A stretch of DNA of 11,485 nt from Nitrosomaritimum sp049414205 (GTDB taxonomy: Archaea > Thermoproteota > Nitrososphaeria > Nitrososphaerales > Nitrosopumilaceae). Shown piece by piece: positions 1 to 5,421 of this stretch (its first letter is position 1; every line of letters begins with the position of its first letter). The position numbers were made by a program, and so were the translations under genes. The stretch covers positions 1 through 11,485 of the forward strand of contig JBMSGE010000039.1 in NCBI GenBank assembly GCA_049414205.1, written 5' to 3'. The notes beneath the pieces are model-generated. The model was not told the origin of the DNA, ran no database searches, and saw only the letters and a list, made by a program, of their open reading frames with translations.

Positions 1-827
1 CCCGGTTTTCCATTTCCAATTTTTCTACCATCCATTTTAATAATTGGCGTAATTTCAGCAGCTGTACCAGTAAGAAAAATCTCATCTGATATTATCAGTT
101 CACTCCTGGTTACTTCTCTTTCTAAAACATCCATGTCGAGGTCTCGACCAACTTTGATTATTGCATCTCTAGTTATCCCTTCCAAGGCTGATGAGGATAA
201 TGGAGGTGTAATCAATTGACCATTTCTTACTATGAAAATATTTTCACCTGGGGCCTCACTTACATTCCCATTATGATCTAGCAAAATGGCCTCATCATAC
301 CCATTGTGTTTAGCCTCTTGAGTGGCTATAATGGAATTAAGATAATTTCCACCCATCTTAGCCTGAGGGGGTGTTGAATTATCTGAGAATTTCCTCCAAG
401 AAACAACTCCTGCAGTTATTCCATTTTTATTAAATAAATCACCAAATGGAAATGAAAAAATTGCCACATTAGTTGGTGCTTTATTTGTAACATGAAGATT
501 TATTCCGTAATCTCCCACAAAATAAAATGGTCTTATGTAACAAGATTTTTTTATTTTATTTTTTTTACATATAGAAATTATGGCCTCTGTTATTTCCTTA
601 TCAGAAAAATTTAGTGATATATTATAAAATTGCCCTGACTTTCTAAATCTCTTTACATGCTCATCAAGTCTAAAAACATGAAGATTTTTTCCATTCCAAT
701 ATGCTCTAATTCCTTCAAAGATTGATGTTCCATAATGTATGGCATGTGTGGTTATTGGCACCTTTGCATTATCTAACGTAACAAATTTCCCATCAAACCA
801 AACATATTTTGAAAGAGGAAGTCCCAC
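1..827 (-). CDS. ilvE: Branched-chain amino acid aminotransferase (3' end outside window)
   Basis: This is a PLP fold-type IV transaminase that interconverts branched-chain 2-oxoacids and valine, leucine or isoleucine using glutamate, in the cytoplasm. I read 275 codons; the family usually has about 300, so roughly 30 C-terminal residues lie beyond position 1. Visible hallmarks are EGIRAYW (residues 38-44), the PLP-lysine region QAKMGGNYLNS (K157), EAPGENIF (191-198) followed by ITPPLSSSALEGITRD, and TGTAAEITPI (253-262). The start is GTG at 825-827: an in-frame TGA lies three codons upstream and no ATG is available before the conserved KYVWFDGKFV segment. The gene follows the nucleotidyltransferase gene by 30 nt in the same direction, so the two may be cotranscribed. 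No clear Shine-Dalgarno site is seen. The family call is very sure; substrate preference among class IV transaminases is slightly less so. Confidence 0.95.
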   Translation of the reverse strand, partial: MGLPLSKYVWFDGKFVTLDNAKVPITTHAIHYGTSIFEGIRAYWNGKNLHVFRLDEHVKRFRKSGQFYNISLNFSDKEITEAIISICKKNKIKKSCYIRPFYFVGDYGINLHVTNKAPTNVAIFSFPFGDLFNKNGITAGVVSWRKFSDNSTPPQAKMGGNYLNSIIATQEAKHNGYDEAILLDHNGNVSEAPGENIFIVRNGQLITPPLSSSALEGITRDAIIKVGRDLDMDVLEREVTRSELIISDEIFLTGTAAEITPIIKMDGRKIGNGKP

Positions 828-857
828 AAAAAAATCTCAATGTCTTTAGTACTTAAT

Positions 858-1460
858 CTATTCGGACCAGCCTTCGATAGGAAATTTCATTCCTAGTACC
901 CGTCGAGTCTTATCCTCTAACTTTGAATATTTTTCAACCACATTCCAATTTTCTACGATAATCTTCCCAACACTTTCTGGTACATCTGATTTCCAATCTG
1001 AATTTTCATCAGAGACAGCATCATACAATTTTTCTTTAACGGATGCAGCTGACAATGATCTTCTTTCTCCAACCCTTGGTTTGAGTCTGTATAGTTTAAG
1101 CATGTATCCTTCAGCTTTGTCACCGGTATATGAGAAATAATTCCCTTTAACCCCTGTAAGAATTTTTTTTCGTAATTTCCAAGATTTCAATGATAACAAA
1201 GGAGGCAAATATTTTTTGAATGGTGCATTAAAGGTATAATCATCAGTTATCCAGACAGAATCTCCGAAAACAGATTCTATCATTTTTTTGCGAATTTCAA
1301 AATTAAATGGAAAGCTCTTACTTGTGACTTCTTTTTCTCCTAATTTGAAAATAACAGGCATAACCTTTACAATTTCGGCCTCCTCTTTGAGTTGCTTTAT
1401 GATTTCTATATGGGCATTTGTAAGAGGATTCAGATGCGCAAGATAGAGTATCGTCGTCAA
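858..1460 (-). CDS. Divergent cytidylyltransferase-like (HxGH-type) nucleotidyltransferase
   Basis: The 200-residue protein resembles the nucleotidylyltransferase superfamily that includes NMN adenylyltransferase and phosphopantetheine adenylyltransferase, which join a nucleotide to a phosphorylated cofactor precursor. The N-terminal strand leads into HLNPLTNAH (residues 9-17), a degenerate form of the family's PxHxGH nucleotide-binding loop: P12, T14 and H17 are kept but the glycine is alanine. YTGDKAEGY (111-119) and RRSLSAASVKEKL (133-145) look like the later GxDxxxxx and ISSTxxR segments. The start is TTG at 1458-1460. The ATG at 1462-1464 is out of frame, and an in-frame TGA sits two codons before the TTG. 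A TATA-like GAAATATGAC (1481-1490, minus strand) is 21-30 nt upstream, which fits leaderless initiation. The substrate cannot be told from sequence. The family call is moderately sure and the gene is clearly real. Confidence 0.75.
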   Translation of the reverse strand: MTTILYLAHLNPLTNAHIEIIKQLKEEAEIVKVMPVIFKLGEKEVTSKSFPFNFEIRKKMIESVFGDSVWITDDYTFNAPFKKYLPPLLSLKSWKLRKKILTGVKGNYFSYTGDKAEGYMLKLYRLKPRVGERRSLSAASVKEKLYDAVSDENSDWKSDVPESVGKIIVENWNVVEKYSKLEDKTRRVLGMKFPIEGWSE

Positions 1461-1480
1461 CCATCAAAGCCTAAAATTGC

Positions 1481-1490
1481 GTCATATTTC
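1481..1490 (-). promoter_or_regulatory. TATA-like element for the nucleotidyltransferase gene
   Basis: GAAATATGAC on the minus strand is centred about 25 nt before the TTG start at 1460, the spacing expected for a leaderless archaeal transcript. The match to a strong TATA box is only moderate. Confidence 0.4.
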
Positions 1491-1519
1491 AATGATTTAC
1501 TTCTTGTTCAACATAACTG

Positions 1520-1538
1520 AAAAAAGAAAATTAAAAAA
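1520..1538 (-). terminator. Poly-T terminator behind the reductase gene
   Basis: Two runs of six A on the plus strand (1520-1525 and 1533-1538) read as T6 runs in transcripts leaving the reductase gene at 1584. Archaeal transcription commonly ends at such T-runs without a hairpin. The rest of the 123-nt gap (1461-1583) holds only the promoter-like element of the next gene. Confidence 0.5.
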
Positions 1539-1583
1539 GCAAATTTTTCATTAACAAACAAAAATTTTGATTAAAGAAAATGA

Positions 1584-2429
1584 CTATCCGTAAGATTCGT
1601 CTTTTACTTCAAAGCTTCCATCTTCACGTTTGTTATGATATGTAACAAAACCTCTTGGTGTCAAAAAGTCCATCACACCATCTATTGTTCCCTGCCATCC
1701 ACAACAGTAAAAGATAGTATTTTCTTTTGTAATCTTCTCTCCTACTAACTCCTCAAGAGGGGACATTCCACTTTCTCTTGGTCTAAGAAATGTTTCTACT
1801 CTTCCTACTTGACCAGACCATGATCTGTTAAACCATTCTTGGGGTCTACTTATGGCAGCTCTGTATTTGAAGTTCCATTCCTCTTTTCCTCTCTTAATAC
1901 TCTCATTTTCTAAATCAGTTAGCAAGTCCTTGTAACTTAATTCATCAACATAACTAGCACCGTGAAGAACTATGATCTCTCTCTTGTCTTGTACGGCGTG
2001 AAAATGTTGTGCAAAACTAACAAATGGTGCAATTCCGGTTCCTCCTCCAATACAAACAATTCTTCGTGTGTCTGGACTACCATCTGGCATCGTGTCATTA
2101 ATCAAAAGAGCCAAACCCGTAGGCTTTAACCACTTAATTTTATCACCCTCTTTGGCATTGAATAGTTGAGTTGTCAATCTACCCGGCAAAGGTTTTCGTA
2201 CCCATCTAATTACAAGCTCAATGTAGTCTCGATTTTCTGGATGTGATGCAATCGAATAAGCTCGTCGGACAATTTTTCCATCTTCAGCAGGATTTGGCAA
2301 TCCTAATGTGATAAACTGACCAGCTTTGTATTCCGGAACTGGGCCCTCATCAGGAACTAATCGAATAATTAACAGATCTTCTTTTAATAATTGAATATAA
2401 GTAATAGTCGCCTCATTATCTACAACCAT
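1584..2429 (-). CDS. Ferredoxin-NADP+ reductase-like FAD oxidoreductase
   Basis: This is a 281-residue cytoplasmic flavoprotein of the ferredoxin-NADP+ reductase family, expected to pass electrons between NAD(P)H and ferredoxin or another one-electron carrier. Visible parts in order are an FAD-binding beta-barrel with RAYS (residues 56-59), the PLPGRLTTQL segment (80-89), the NAD(P)-binding loop GGGTGIAPF (128-136), and the C-terminal YCCGWQGTIDGVMDFL (241-256), which corresponds to the family's CG motif. A tail of about 25 residues ends in tyrosine-glycine, so the flavin-stacking aromatic may be Y280. An in-frame TTG at 2438 would add three residues, but ATG at 2429 is preferred because the TATA box GATATTTAA (2455-2463) lies about 30 nt upstream, giving a nearly leaderless start. 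No ferredoxin gene is adjacent. The physiological donor and acceptor are unknown. Confidence 0.88.
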   Translation of the reverse strand: MVVDNEATITYIQLLKEDLLIIRLVPDEGPVPEYKAGQFITLGLPNPAEDGKIVRRAYSIASHPENRDYIELVIRWVRKPLPGRLTTQLFNAKEGDKIKWLKPTGLALLINDTMPDGSPDTRRIVCIGGGTGIAPFVSFAQHFHAVQDKREIIVLHGASYVDELSYKDLLTDLENESIKRGKEEWNFKYRAAISRPQEWFNRSWSGQVGRVETFLRPRESGMSPLEELVGEKITKENTIFYCCGWQGTIDGVMDFLTPRGFVTYHNKREDGSFEVKDESYG

Positions 2430-2454
2430 ATCGTACAATCAAGGAAATGTGCGG

Positions 2455-2463
2455 TTAAATATC
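2455..2463 (-). promoter_or_regulatory. TATA box of the reductase gene
   Basis: GATATTTAA on the minus strand is centred 30 nt upstream of ATG 2429. It supports that ATG over the TTG at 2438 and predicts little or no 5' leader. Confidence 0.6.
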
Positions 2464-2535
2464 TTGTGTTAATTCTTTAAAAAAAATTTACGCCAACCGC
2501 TAAACGTTAATAACCAATTCGAAAAACGTAATTCG

Positions 2536-2549
2536 GTCAGAATACTGAC
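2536..2549 (+). repeat. Perfect hairpin in the predicted 5' leader of tRNA-Ala
   Basis: GTCAG-AATA-CTGAC forms a perfect 5-bp stem with a 4-nt loop and ends 4 nt before the mature 5' end of tRNA-Ala. A TATA-like GTTAATAACC (about 2505-2514) lies 25-30 nt before the hairpin, so the precursor could begin almost at the stem. A stem this short could be chance. Confidence 0.5.
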
Positions 2550-2553
2550 AGTT

Positions 2554-2627
2554 GGGCCGGTCGTCTAGTCCGGTAGGATAGGTGCATGGCATGCATCGGA
2601 TCGAGGGTTCAAATCCCTTCCGGTCCA
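2554..2627 (+). tRNA. tRNA-Ala (anticodon GGC)
   Basis: A complete 74-nt cloverleaf with no intron. The acceptor stem GGGCCGG (2554-2560) pairs with CCGGTCC (2620-2626), including the G3-U70 wobble that marks alanine tRNAs. The anticodon stem is GGTGC/GCATC around the loop ATGGCAT, with anticodon GGC at 2588-2590. The T-arm is GAGGG-TTCAAAT-CCCTT. The discriminator is A2627 and CCA is not encoded. The last 19 nt are antisense to the end of the HEAT-repeat gene. Confidence 0.96.
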
Positions 2628-3163
2628 CTTTTTTTCAATTTAACAACTAGGTGCTCCAATTCAGAATCTGCATCTTTAGAAATCTCTAACACTTCTTCAT
2701 CTGAAATTACTTCTTCAAGATTTATCATAGCTTGTAAAGCGCTTTTCTTAACTTCTAAATTAGAATCTAAAATACAATTATGGATTTTGTCTTTTGCTTC
2801 TTGGGCTTTTAGATGACCTAAAGCTCCAAGGGCACAAGCTCTTACCATTGATCGTTCGTCATTCAACAAATGTATTATTTCTGAAATTGCAGTAGAATCA
2901 TTTCGATTTGCCAAAACCAATGTAGCAAAACCTCTCACATTTTTCCTTGAATCATTAAGACTTTGAATTAACAAATCTGAAATTTTATTTTTATTTAAAA
3001 TCAAAGAACTAAATGCTTCTCCTCTTACCTTAATGTCAGGATCATCCAAACAACCTATCATTTTTTTAATGATCTCAAAATTGTTAGTTGACACCAATGA
3101 CTCTAAAATTTTTATCTTCTCTTCGCTTGTACCTGATTCTAAAATCATGATGACTTCCCTCAT
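2609..3163 (-). CDS. HEAT-repeat protein
   Basis: The 184-residue protein is built from alpha-helical HEAT-type repeats and probably serves as a protein-binding scaffold; its partner is unknown. Four repeat signatures of the form D-x(4)-V-R/K followed by a small hydrophobic helix sit at a 30-31 residue pitch: DDPDIKVRGEA (40-50), NDSRKNVRGFA (70-80), NDERSMVRACA (101-111) and LDSNLEVKKSA (132-142). No signal peptide or membrane segment is seen. ATG at 3163 is used; a second in-frame ATG at 3148 is possible. The 3' end is unusual: the final codons and the stop run antisense through the last 19 nt of tRNA-Ala and its T7 terminator, so the lysine codons and the KKSGPEGI tail are dictated by tRNA sequence. 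A near-palindrome (3177-3192) lies in its promoter region, opposite alba. The family call is sure; the role is not known. Confidence 0.85.
   Translation of the reverse strand: MREVIMILESGTSEEKIKILESLVSTNNFEIIKKMIGCLDDPDIKVRGEAFSSLILNKNKISDLLIQSLNDSRKNVRGFATLVLANRNDSTAISEIIHLLNDERSMVRACALGALGHLKAQEAKDKIHNCILDSNLEVKKSALQAMINLEEVISDEEVLEISKDADSELEHLVVKLKKSGPEGI
2629..2635 (+). terminator. T7 terminator of tRNA-Ala
   Basis: Seven consecutive T residues start 2 nt after the tRNA-Ala discriminator base, a typical archaeal tRNA terminator. On the other strand the same bases fall in AAA/AAG lysine codons of the HEAT-repeat gene. Confidence 0.75.
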
Positions 3164-3176
3164 CTTATTATTACAT

Positions 3177-3192
3177 TAGCATGATCATACTA
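3177..3192. promoter_or_regulatory. Near-perfect palindrome between HEAT gene and alba
   Basis: TAGCATGATCATACTA is a 16-bp dyad with seven of eight pairs matching. It lies 14-29 nt upstream of the HEAT-gene ATG, where the TATA box would be, and 89 bp before alba. It could be an operator; no binding protein is suggested by sequence alone. Confidence 0.4.
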
Positions 3193-3250
3193 ATAATAAT
3201 TGCATTTTTTTGAAAAATATTTTTTCTTAGAACAAAAATCCTCTCCTAGC

Positions 3251-3258
3251 TTTAAATT
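3251..3258 (+). promoter_or_regulatory. TATA box of alba
   Basis: TTTAAATT is 23-30 nt upstream of ATG 3281, giving a leaderless or near-leaderless transcript. This spacing supports the internal ATG at 3281 over the in-frame ATG at 3200. Confidence 0.65.
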
Positions 3259-3280
3259 ATCCTTAAATATCATTTTCCGC

Positions 3281-3568
3281 ATGTCAACCGAAACACGAGA
3301 CACAATATTCATTGGTAAGAAACCATTGATGGCATATGTTACATCTGCCCTAATTCAATTGGCAAACTTACCTGCCGTCAACATCAAAGCTAGAGGGCTC
3401 AGCATTGGACGTGCTGTAGACGTTGCTCAAATCATTGCACGAAAAACAGAAAATGCCGGCTATTCTATCGGAGATATAAAAATTGGCTCAGAATCACTAG
3501 AGTCACAAGACGGTAGAACCAGAAATGTTTCAACAATAGAAATTGAAGTAAAGAGAATAGGATCTTAA
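3281..3568 (+). CDS. albA: DNA/RNA-binding chromatin protein Alba
   Basis: This is a 95-residue Alba-family protein, a small abundant dimer that coats DNA and RNA and helps compact archaeal chromatin. TIFIGKKPLMAYV (residues 8-20) carries the lysine pair K13/K14, equivalent to the K16/K17 binding and acetylation site of Sulfolobus Alba. IKARGLSIGRAVDVAQII (42-59) and the C-terminal SQDGRTRNVSTIEIEVKR complete the conserved core. The reading frame stays open back to 3200, but the sequence before 3281 is low-complexity and contains the promoter, and the family begins close to this methionine. Length matches the usual 90-100 residues. It converges on the PEP mutase-family gene with a 27-bp gap. 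Confidence 0.96.
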   Translation: MSTETRDTIFIGKKPLMAYVTSALIQLANLPAVNIKARGLSIGRAVDVAQIIARKTENAGYSIGDIKIGSESLESQDGRTRNVSTIEIEVKRIGS

Positions 3569-3586
3569 TTCTCACTTTACTTGAAA

Positions 3587-3606
3587 TTTTTATTTTTATT
3601 CTCTTT
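3587..3606 (+). terminator. T-rich terminator behind alba
   Basis: T-runs at 3587-3591, 3593-3597 and 3602-3606 follow the alba stop and run into the 3' end of the converging gene. They fit archaeal T-run termination on the plus strand. Confidence 0.5.
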
Positions 3607-4462
3607 TTGAAAAACCATATTTTTTCTCAAGTTTTCTAAACTTTGGTAATTCAACCAAGTCATTGAACTGATCAAAATTTACAACCTTTTGTTTGAATTT
3701 ACTTGTGGTGCCATTCTTTTTTAATTCTTTTAGTATATTCATTGTTGCAAAAGTATTTGCAAATAACACTGAAAGGGGATACAAGATTATGTTAAATCCC
3801 ATTTTATGTAATGAATCTACAGAACTTAGAGGAGTTGCACCTCCTTCAATCATATTTGCAACAAGCGGAGCTTTTATCGACTTTCCAATCTTTTTCATTT
3901 CATTAATTGAACGGGGAGCTTCTATGAATACTGCATCAGCTCCAGTTTTTTTATTTTGGATTCCTCTTTCTATTGCACTATCCAGTCCTTCAGTAGCTCT
4001 TGCATCTGTTCTTGCTACAATTATGAAGTCTTTACTTTGTCTTGCATCAACTGCTGCACCTAATTTTTCAGTATATTCTTCTTGTGAAATTACTTCTTTA
4101 CCTTGCATGTGACCACATCGTTTTGGCCATCTTTGATCTTCTAGAAAAATTCCTGAGGCCCCTGCAGATTCTAACTCTTGCACTAACTTCCAAACACTCA
4201 AAGCATTACCATAACCCGTATCAGAATCAACAATCACTGGAACTGAAACTGCTCTACAAATCCTCCTTGCGTTATCGACAGTCTCTGTTGCGCCAATAAA
4301 TCCATAATCTGGCATTCCAAATAATGTGGCTGAGGTACCATATCCAGTTTGAAACATTACCTCAAATCCAACATTCTCTGCAATTTTTGCGCCAATTGCA
4401 TCATAAACTCCGGGAATAACTATCGGTTTTTTTGATTTTAACATTTTTTTGAGATTAACCAT
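3596..4462 (-). CDS. PEP mutase/isocitrate lyase superfamily protein (methylisocitrate lyase-like)
   Basis: The 288-residue TIM-barrel enzyme belongs to the group of 2-methylisocitrate lyase (PrpB), which cleaves a C-C bond in 2-hydroxy di- or tricarboxylates with Mg2+. Motifs in order are PGVYDAIGA (residues 17-25), VDSDTGYGN (78-86, Mg2+ and substrate ligands), LEDQRWPKRCGH (107-118) with the lyase cysteine C116 in KRCGH, and ARTDA (150-154). The cysteine argues for a true lyase rather than a phosphonate mutase or oxaloacetate decarboxylase, which lack it. The exact substrate (methylisocitrate, dimethylmalate or another acid) is not determined. No prpC or prpD is in the window. ATG 4462 is preceded by TATA box ATAAATATTC (4481-4490), so the gene is leaderless. 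A 12-bp inverted repeat brackets this promoter. Confidence 0.88.
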   Translation of the reverse strand: MVNLKKMLKSKKPIVIPGVYDAIGAKIAENVGFEVMFQTGYGTSATLFGMPDYGFIGATETVDNARRICRAVSVPVIVDSDTGYGNALSVWKLVQELESAGASGIFLEDQRWPKRCGHMQGKEVISQEEYTEKLGAAVDARQSKDFIIVARTDARATEGLDSAIERGIQNKKTGADAVFIEAPRSINEMKKIGKSIKAPLVANMIEGGATPLSSVDSLHKMGFNIILYPLSVLFANTFATMNILKELKKNGTTSKFKQKVVNFDQFNDLVELPKFRKLEKKYGFSKRE

Positions 4463-4470
4463 GAATTTAT

Positions 4471-4525
4471 CTTGAATTGGGAATATTTATGATTTCAACT
4501 AATTGTTAACAAATCCCAATTCAAG
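4471..4525. repeat. 12-bp perfect inverted repeat around the lyase-gene promoter
   Basis: CTTGAATTGGGA (4471-4482) and TCCCAATTCAAG (4514-4525) are exact reverse complements separated by 31 nt. The left arm touches the TATA box and lies 9-20 nt before the ATG of the lyase-like gene. The spacer also holds a 10-bp palindrome, TTGTTAACAA (4503-4512). It may be a two-site operator or a cruciform/hairpin. It also lies about 55 nt downstream of the zinc-finger gene, so it could fold in that gene's 3' RNA. Confidence 0.6.
4481..4490 (-). promoter_or_regulatory. TATA box of the lyase-like gene
   Basis: ATAAATATTC on the minus strand is centred about 24 nt upstream of ATG 4462, predicting a leaderless mRNA. 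Confidence 0.6.
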
Positions 4526-4580
4526 TAAACTTTCTAATTTTCAATATCCCTTTAGTTTTTTAATTCTTAGAAAAACTTCA

Positions 4581-4685
4581 TTAGCGAAAATCTCTGATTA
4601 CTCTGGCTTTACACGTAAGTAAATGCGTAGATAACTCATCAGTACTTTCGAATTCTGCAGGACAAAATATACAATGTGATGCCAT
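4581..4685 (-). CDS. Small single C2HC zinc-finger protein (34 residues)
   Basis: This short gene encodes a protein that is almost nothing but one classical zinc finger. The residues follow C5-x2-C8-x3-F12-x5-L18-x2-H21-x3-C25, the classic C2H2 pattern with cysteine as the fourth zinc ligand, followed by a basic tail ending R28, R31 and R34. Such a protein would be cytoplasmic and could bind nucleic acid or a protein partner; the partner is unknown. ATG is at 4683-4685 and TAA at 4581-4583. An AT-rich TATA-like element (ATTAATTATAT, 4708-4718) lies about 27 nt upstream, the spacing seen at the other leaderless genes here. It sits between padR and the lyase-like gene, all on the minus strand, about 170 nt after padR. 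Chance production of all six spaced signature residues plus a well-placed promoter is unlikely, but expression is not shown. Confidence 0.75.
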   Translation of the reverse strand: MASHCIFCPAEFESTDELSTHLLTCKARVIRDFR

Positions 4686-4707
4686 AAATGAAATTTGATT
4701 TTTGAAA

Positions 4708-4718
4708 TATAATTAATT
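4708..4718 (-). promoter_or_regulatory. TATA-like element of the zinc-finger gene
   Basis: ATTAATTATAT on the minus strand is centred about 27 nt upstream of ATG 4685. The position supports leaderless expression of the small gene. Confidence 0.5.
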
Positions 4719-4733
4719 GGTTATTATGTAAAT

Positions 4734-4755
4734 AAAGAGGAATAACTCCCTCTTT
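4734..4755 (-). terminator. Possible hairpin 3' of padR
   Basis: AAAGAGG (4734-4740) and CCTCTTT (4749-4755) form a perfect 7-bp stem with an 8-nt loop, about 100 nt past the padR stop. No strong T-run follows on the minus strand, so termination is only one reading; a regulatory site upstream of the zinc-finger promoter is another. Confidence 0.35.
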
Positions 4756-4856
4756 CAATTAGCGATTTCAGGGTAGTGATTTCGCGATTAAAATGCCATG
4801 ATTTGATACTTAACACTTCTTTTTTGTGAAAAAATTTGATTGGATCTAATAAATTA

Positions 4857-5366
4857 TTATTCAATTTTTATTCGTCTGGATTTTTTCTTATTTTCCTGAT
4901 CTTTTATTTTTTTCAGTTCGTTTTCCAAAAATACCTTATATTTTGTAGTCTCCTCTTCTGTCATATTAGAAATATTTGAGCTTAGAACTGCTCCCATACT
5001 GAAAATCTTCTCTAACAAGTCCATTGCAACAAATCTTCCTACATTTCCTAACCTAAAAAGAACATCAAGTTGTTTTTTTACAATATCATTTATCTTATCA
5101 ACATCTTGAGCAGTATCAATTCCTTTTTTTGTTAATTGGTATTTTCCATCTTTTGATTCTTCGATTAAACCTTCATCTAACAATCGACCCAACAATGGGT
5201 AGATCAATCCAGGAGAAGGTTTCCAAATTCCATTGCTTTGTTCTATGGCATAATCTATAATCTCTTTTCCTGTTCGATTCTTTTCTTTTAGTAATTCCAG
5301 AATGAAATATCTGGAAAAGCCTCTTGGAACAGAGCTACCTACTCTTTGAAACCATTCCGAAATCAT
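4857..5366 (-). CDS. PadR-family transcriptional regulator
   Basis: The 169-residue protein is a winged-helix repressor of the PadR family. The N-terminal DNA-binding domain spans about residues 15-90 and carries the family hallmark KPSPGLIYPLLGRLLDEGLI (49-68), then a wing ending KYQLTKKG (75-82). A helical C-terminal region, rich in charged residues from about 120, would form the dimer coil. It ends in a basic tail (KKKSRRIKIE). The frame could begin at GTG 5381 or GTG 5369, but ATG 5366 is preferred: the TATA box at 5388-5398 is 27 nt upstream of it, giving a leaderless start, and the longer versions would run through the operator-like palindromes. It is divergent from sdhA with 89 bp between the starts. 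Autoregulation is likely; control of sdh is possible but unproven. The effector is unknown. Confidence 0.9.
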   Translation of the reverse strand: MISEWFQRVGSSVPRGFSRYFILELLKEKNRTGKEIIDYAIEQSNGIWKPSPGLIYPLLGRLLDEGLIEESKDGKYQLTKKGIDTAQDVDKINDIVKKQLDVLFRLGNVGRFVAMDLLEKIFSMGAVLSSNISNMTEEETTKYKVFLENELKKIKDQENKKKSRRIKIE

Positions 5367-5388
5367 CACTAGTGATATCACTAGCGAT
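5365..5388. promoter_or_regulatory. Tandem 12-bp palindromes, likely PadR operator
   Basis: ATCACTAGTGAT (5365-5376) is a perfect palindrome and is followed without a gap by ATCACTAGCGAT (5377-5388), which differs by one base. They fill the space from the padR TATA box to its ATG, so a bound dimer would block the transcription start. PadR proteins typically bind such dyads in their own promoters. The repeats are seen directly; the regulator assignment is inferred. Confidence 0.7.
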
Positions 5389-5398
5389 ATATATTAAT
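5388..5398 (-). promoter_or_regulatory. TATA box of padR
   Basis: ATTAATATATA on the minus strand is centred 27 nt upstream of ATG 5366 and adjoins the second palindrome. Confidence 0.65.
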
Positions 5399-5421
5399 CG
5401 ATCGGAAATGACTCATTATTA

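Larger units (their letters stand above)
4686..4856. other. Non-coding stretch downstream of padR
   Basis: This is part of the 394-bp gap between the lyase-like gene and padR. It contains the zinc-finger promoter, the hairpin at 4734-4755, and short repeats around GCGATTTC near 4762-4790. No further ORF or tRNA-like fold was found on either strand. Confidence 0.5.

Noticed and set aside
1492..1554. 20-codon plus-strand ORF in the gap before the reductase
   Set aside because: Lysine-rich low-complexity translation of an A-rich terminator region with no motif or promoter.
2586..2816. 76-codon plus-strand ORF starting inside tRNA-Ala
   Set aside because: It begins in the tRNA anticodon arm and is antisense to the HEAT-repeat gene; its start is a byproduct of tRNA sequence.
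3693..4112. 139-codon plus-strand ORF
   Set aside because: It lies fully antisense to the methylisocitrate lyase-like gene, whose motifs are intact, and its translation shows no family features.
4042..4299. 85-codon plus-strand ORF
   Set aside because: Also antisense to the lyase-like gene, leucine-rich without motif structure; a shadow of the real frame.
4762..4790. Short GCGATTTC-like direct repeats
   Set aside because: Too short and irregular for a CRISPR or iteron array; only about two imperfect copies.
4686..4856. Possible C/D box guide RNA in the padR downstream gap
   Set aside because: No paired C (RUGAUGA) and D (CUGA) boxes at suitable spacing were found on either strand.
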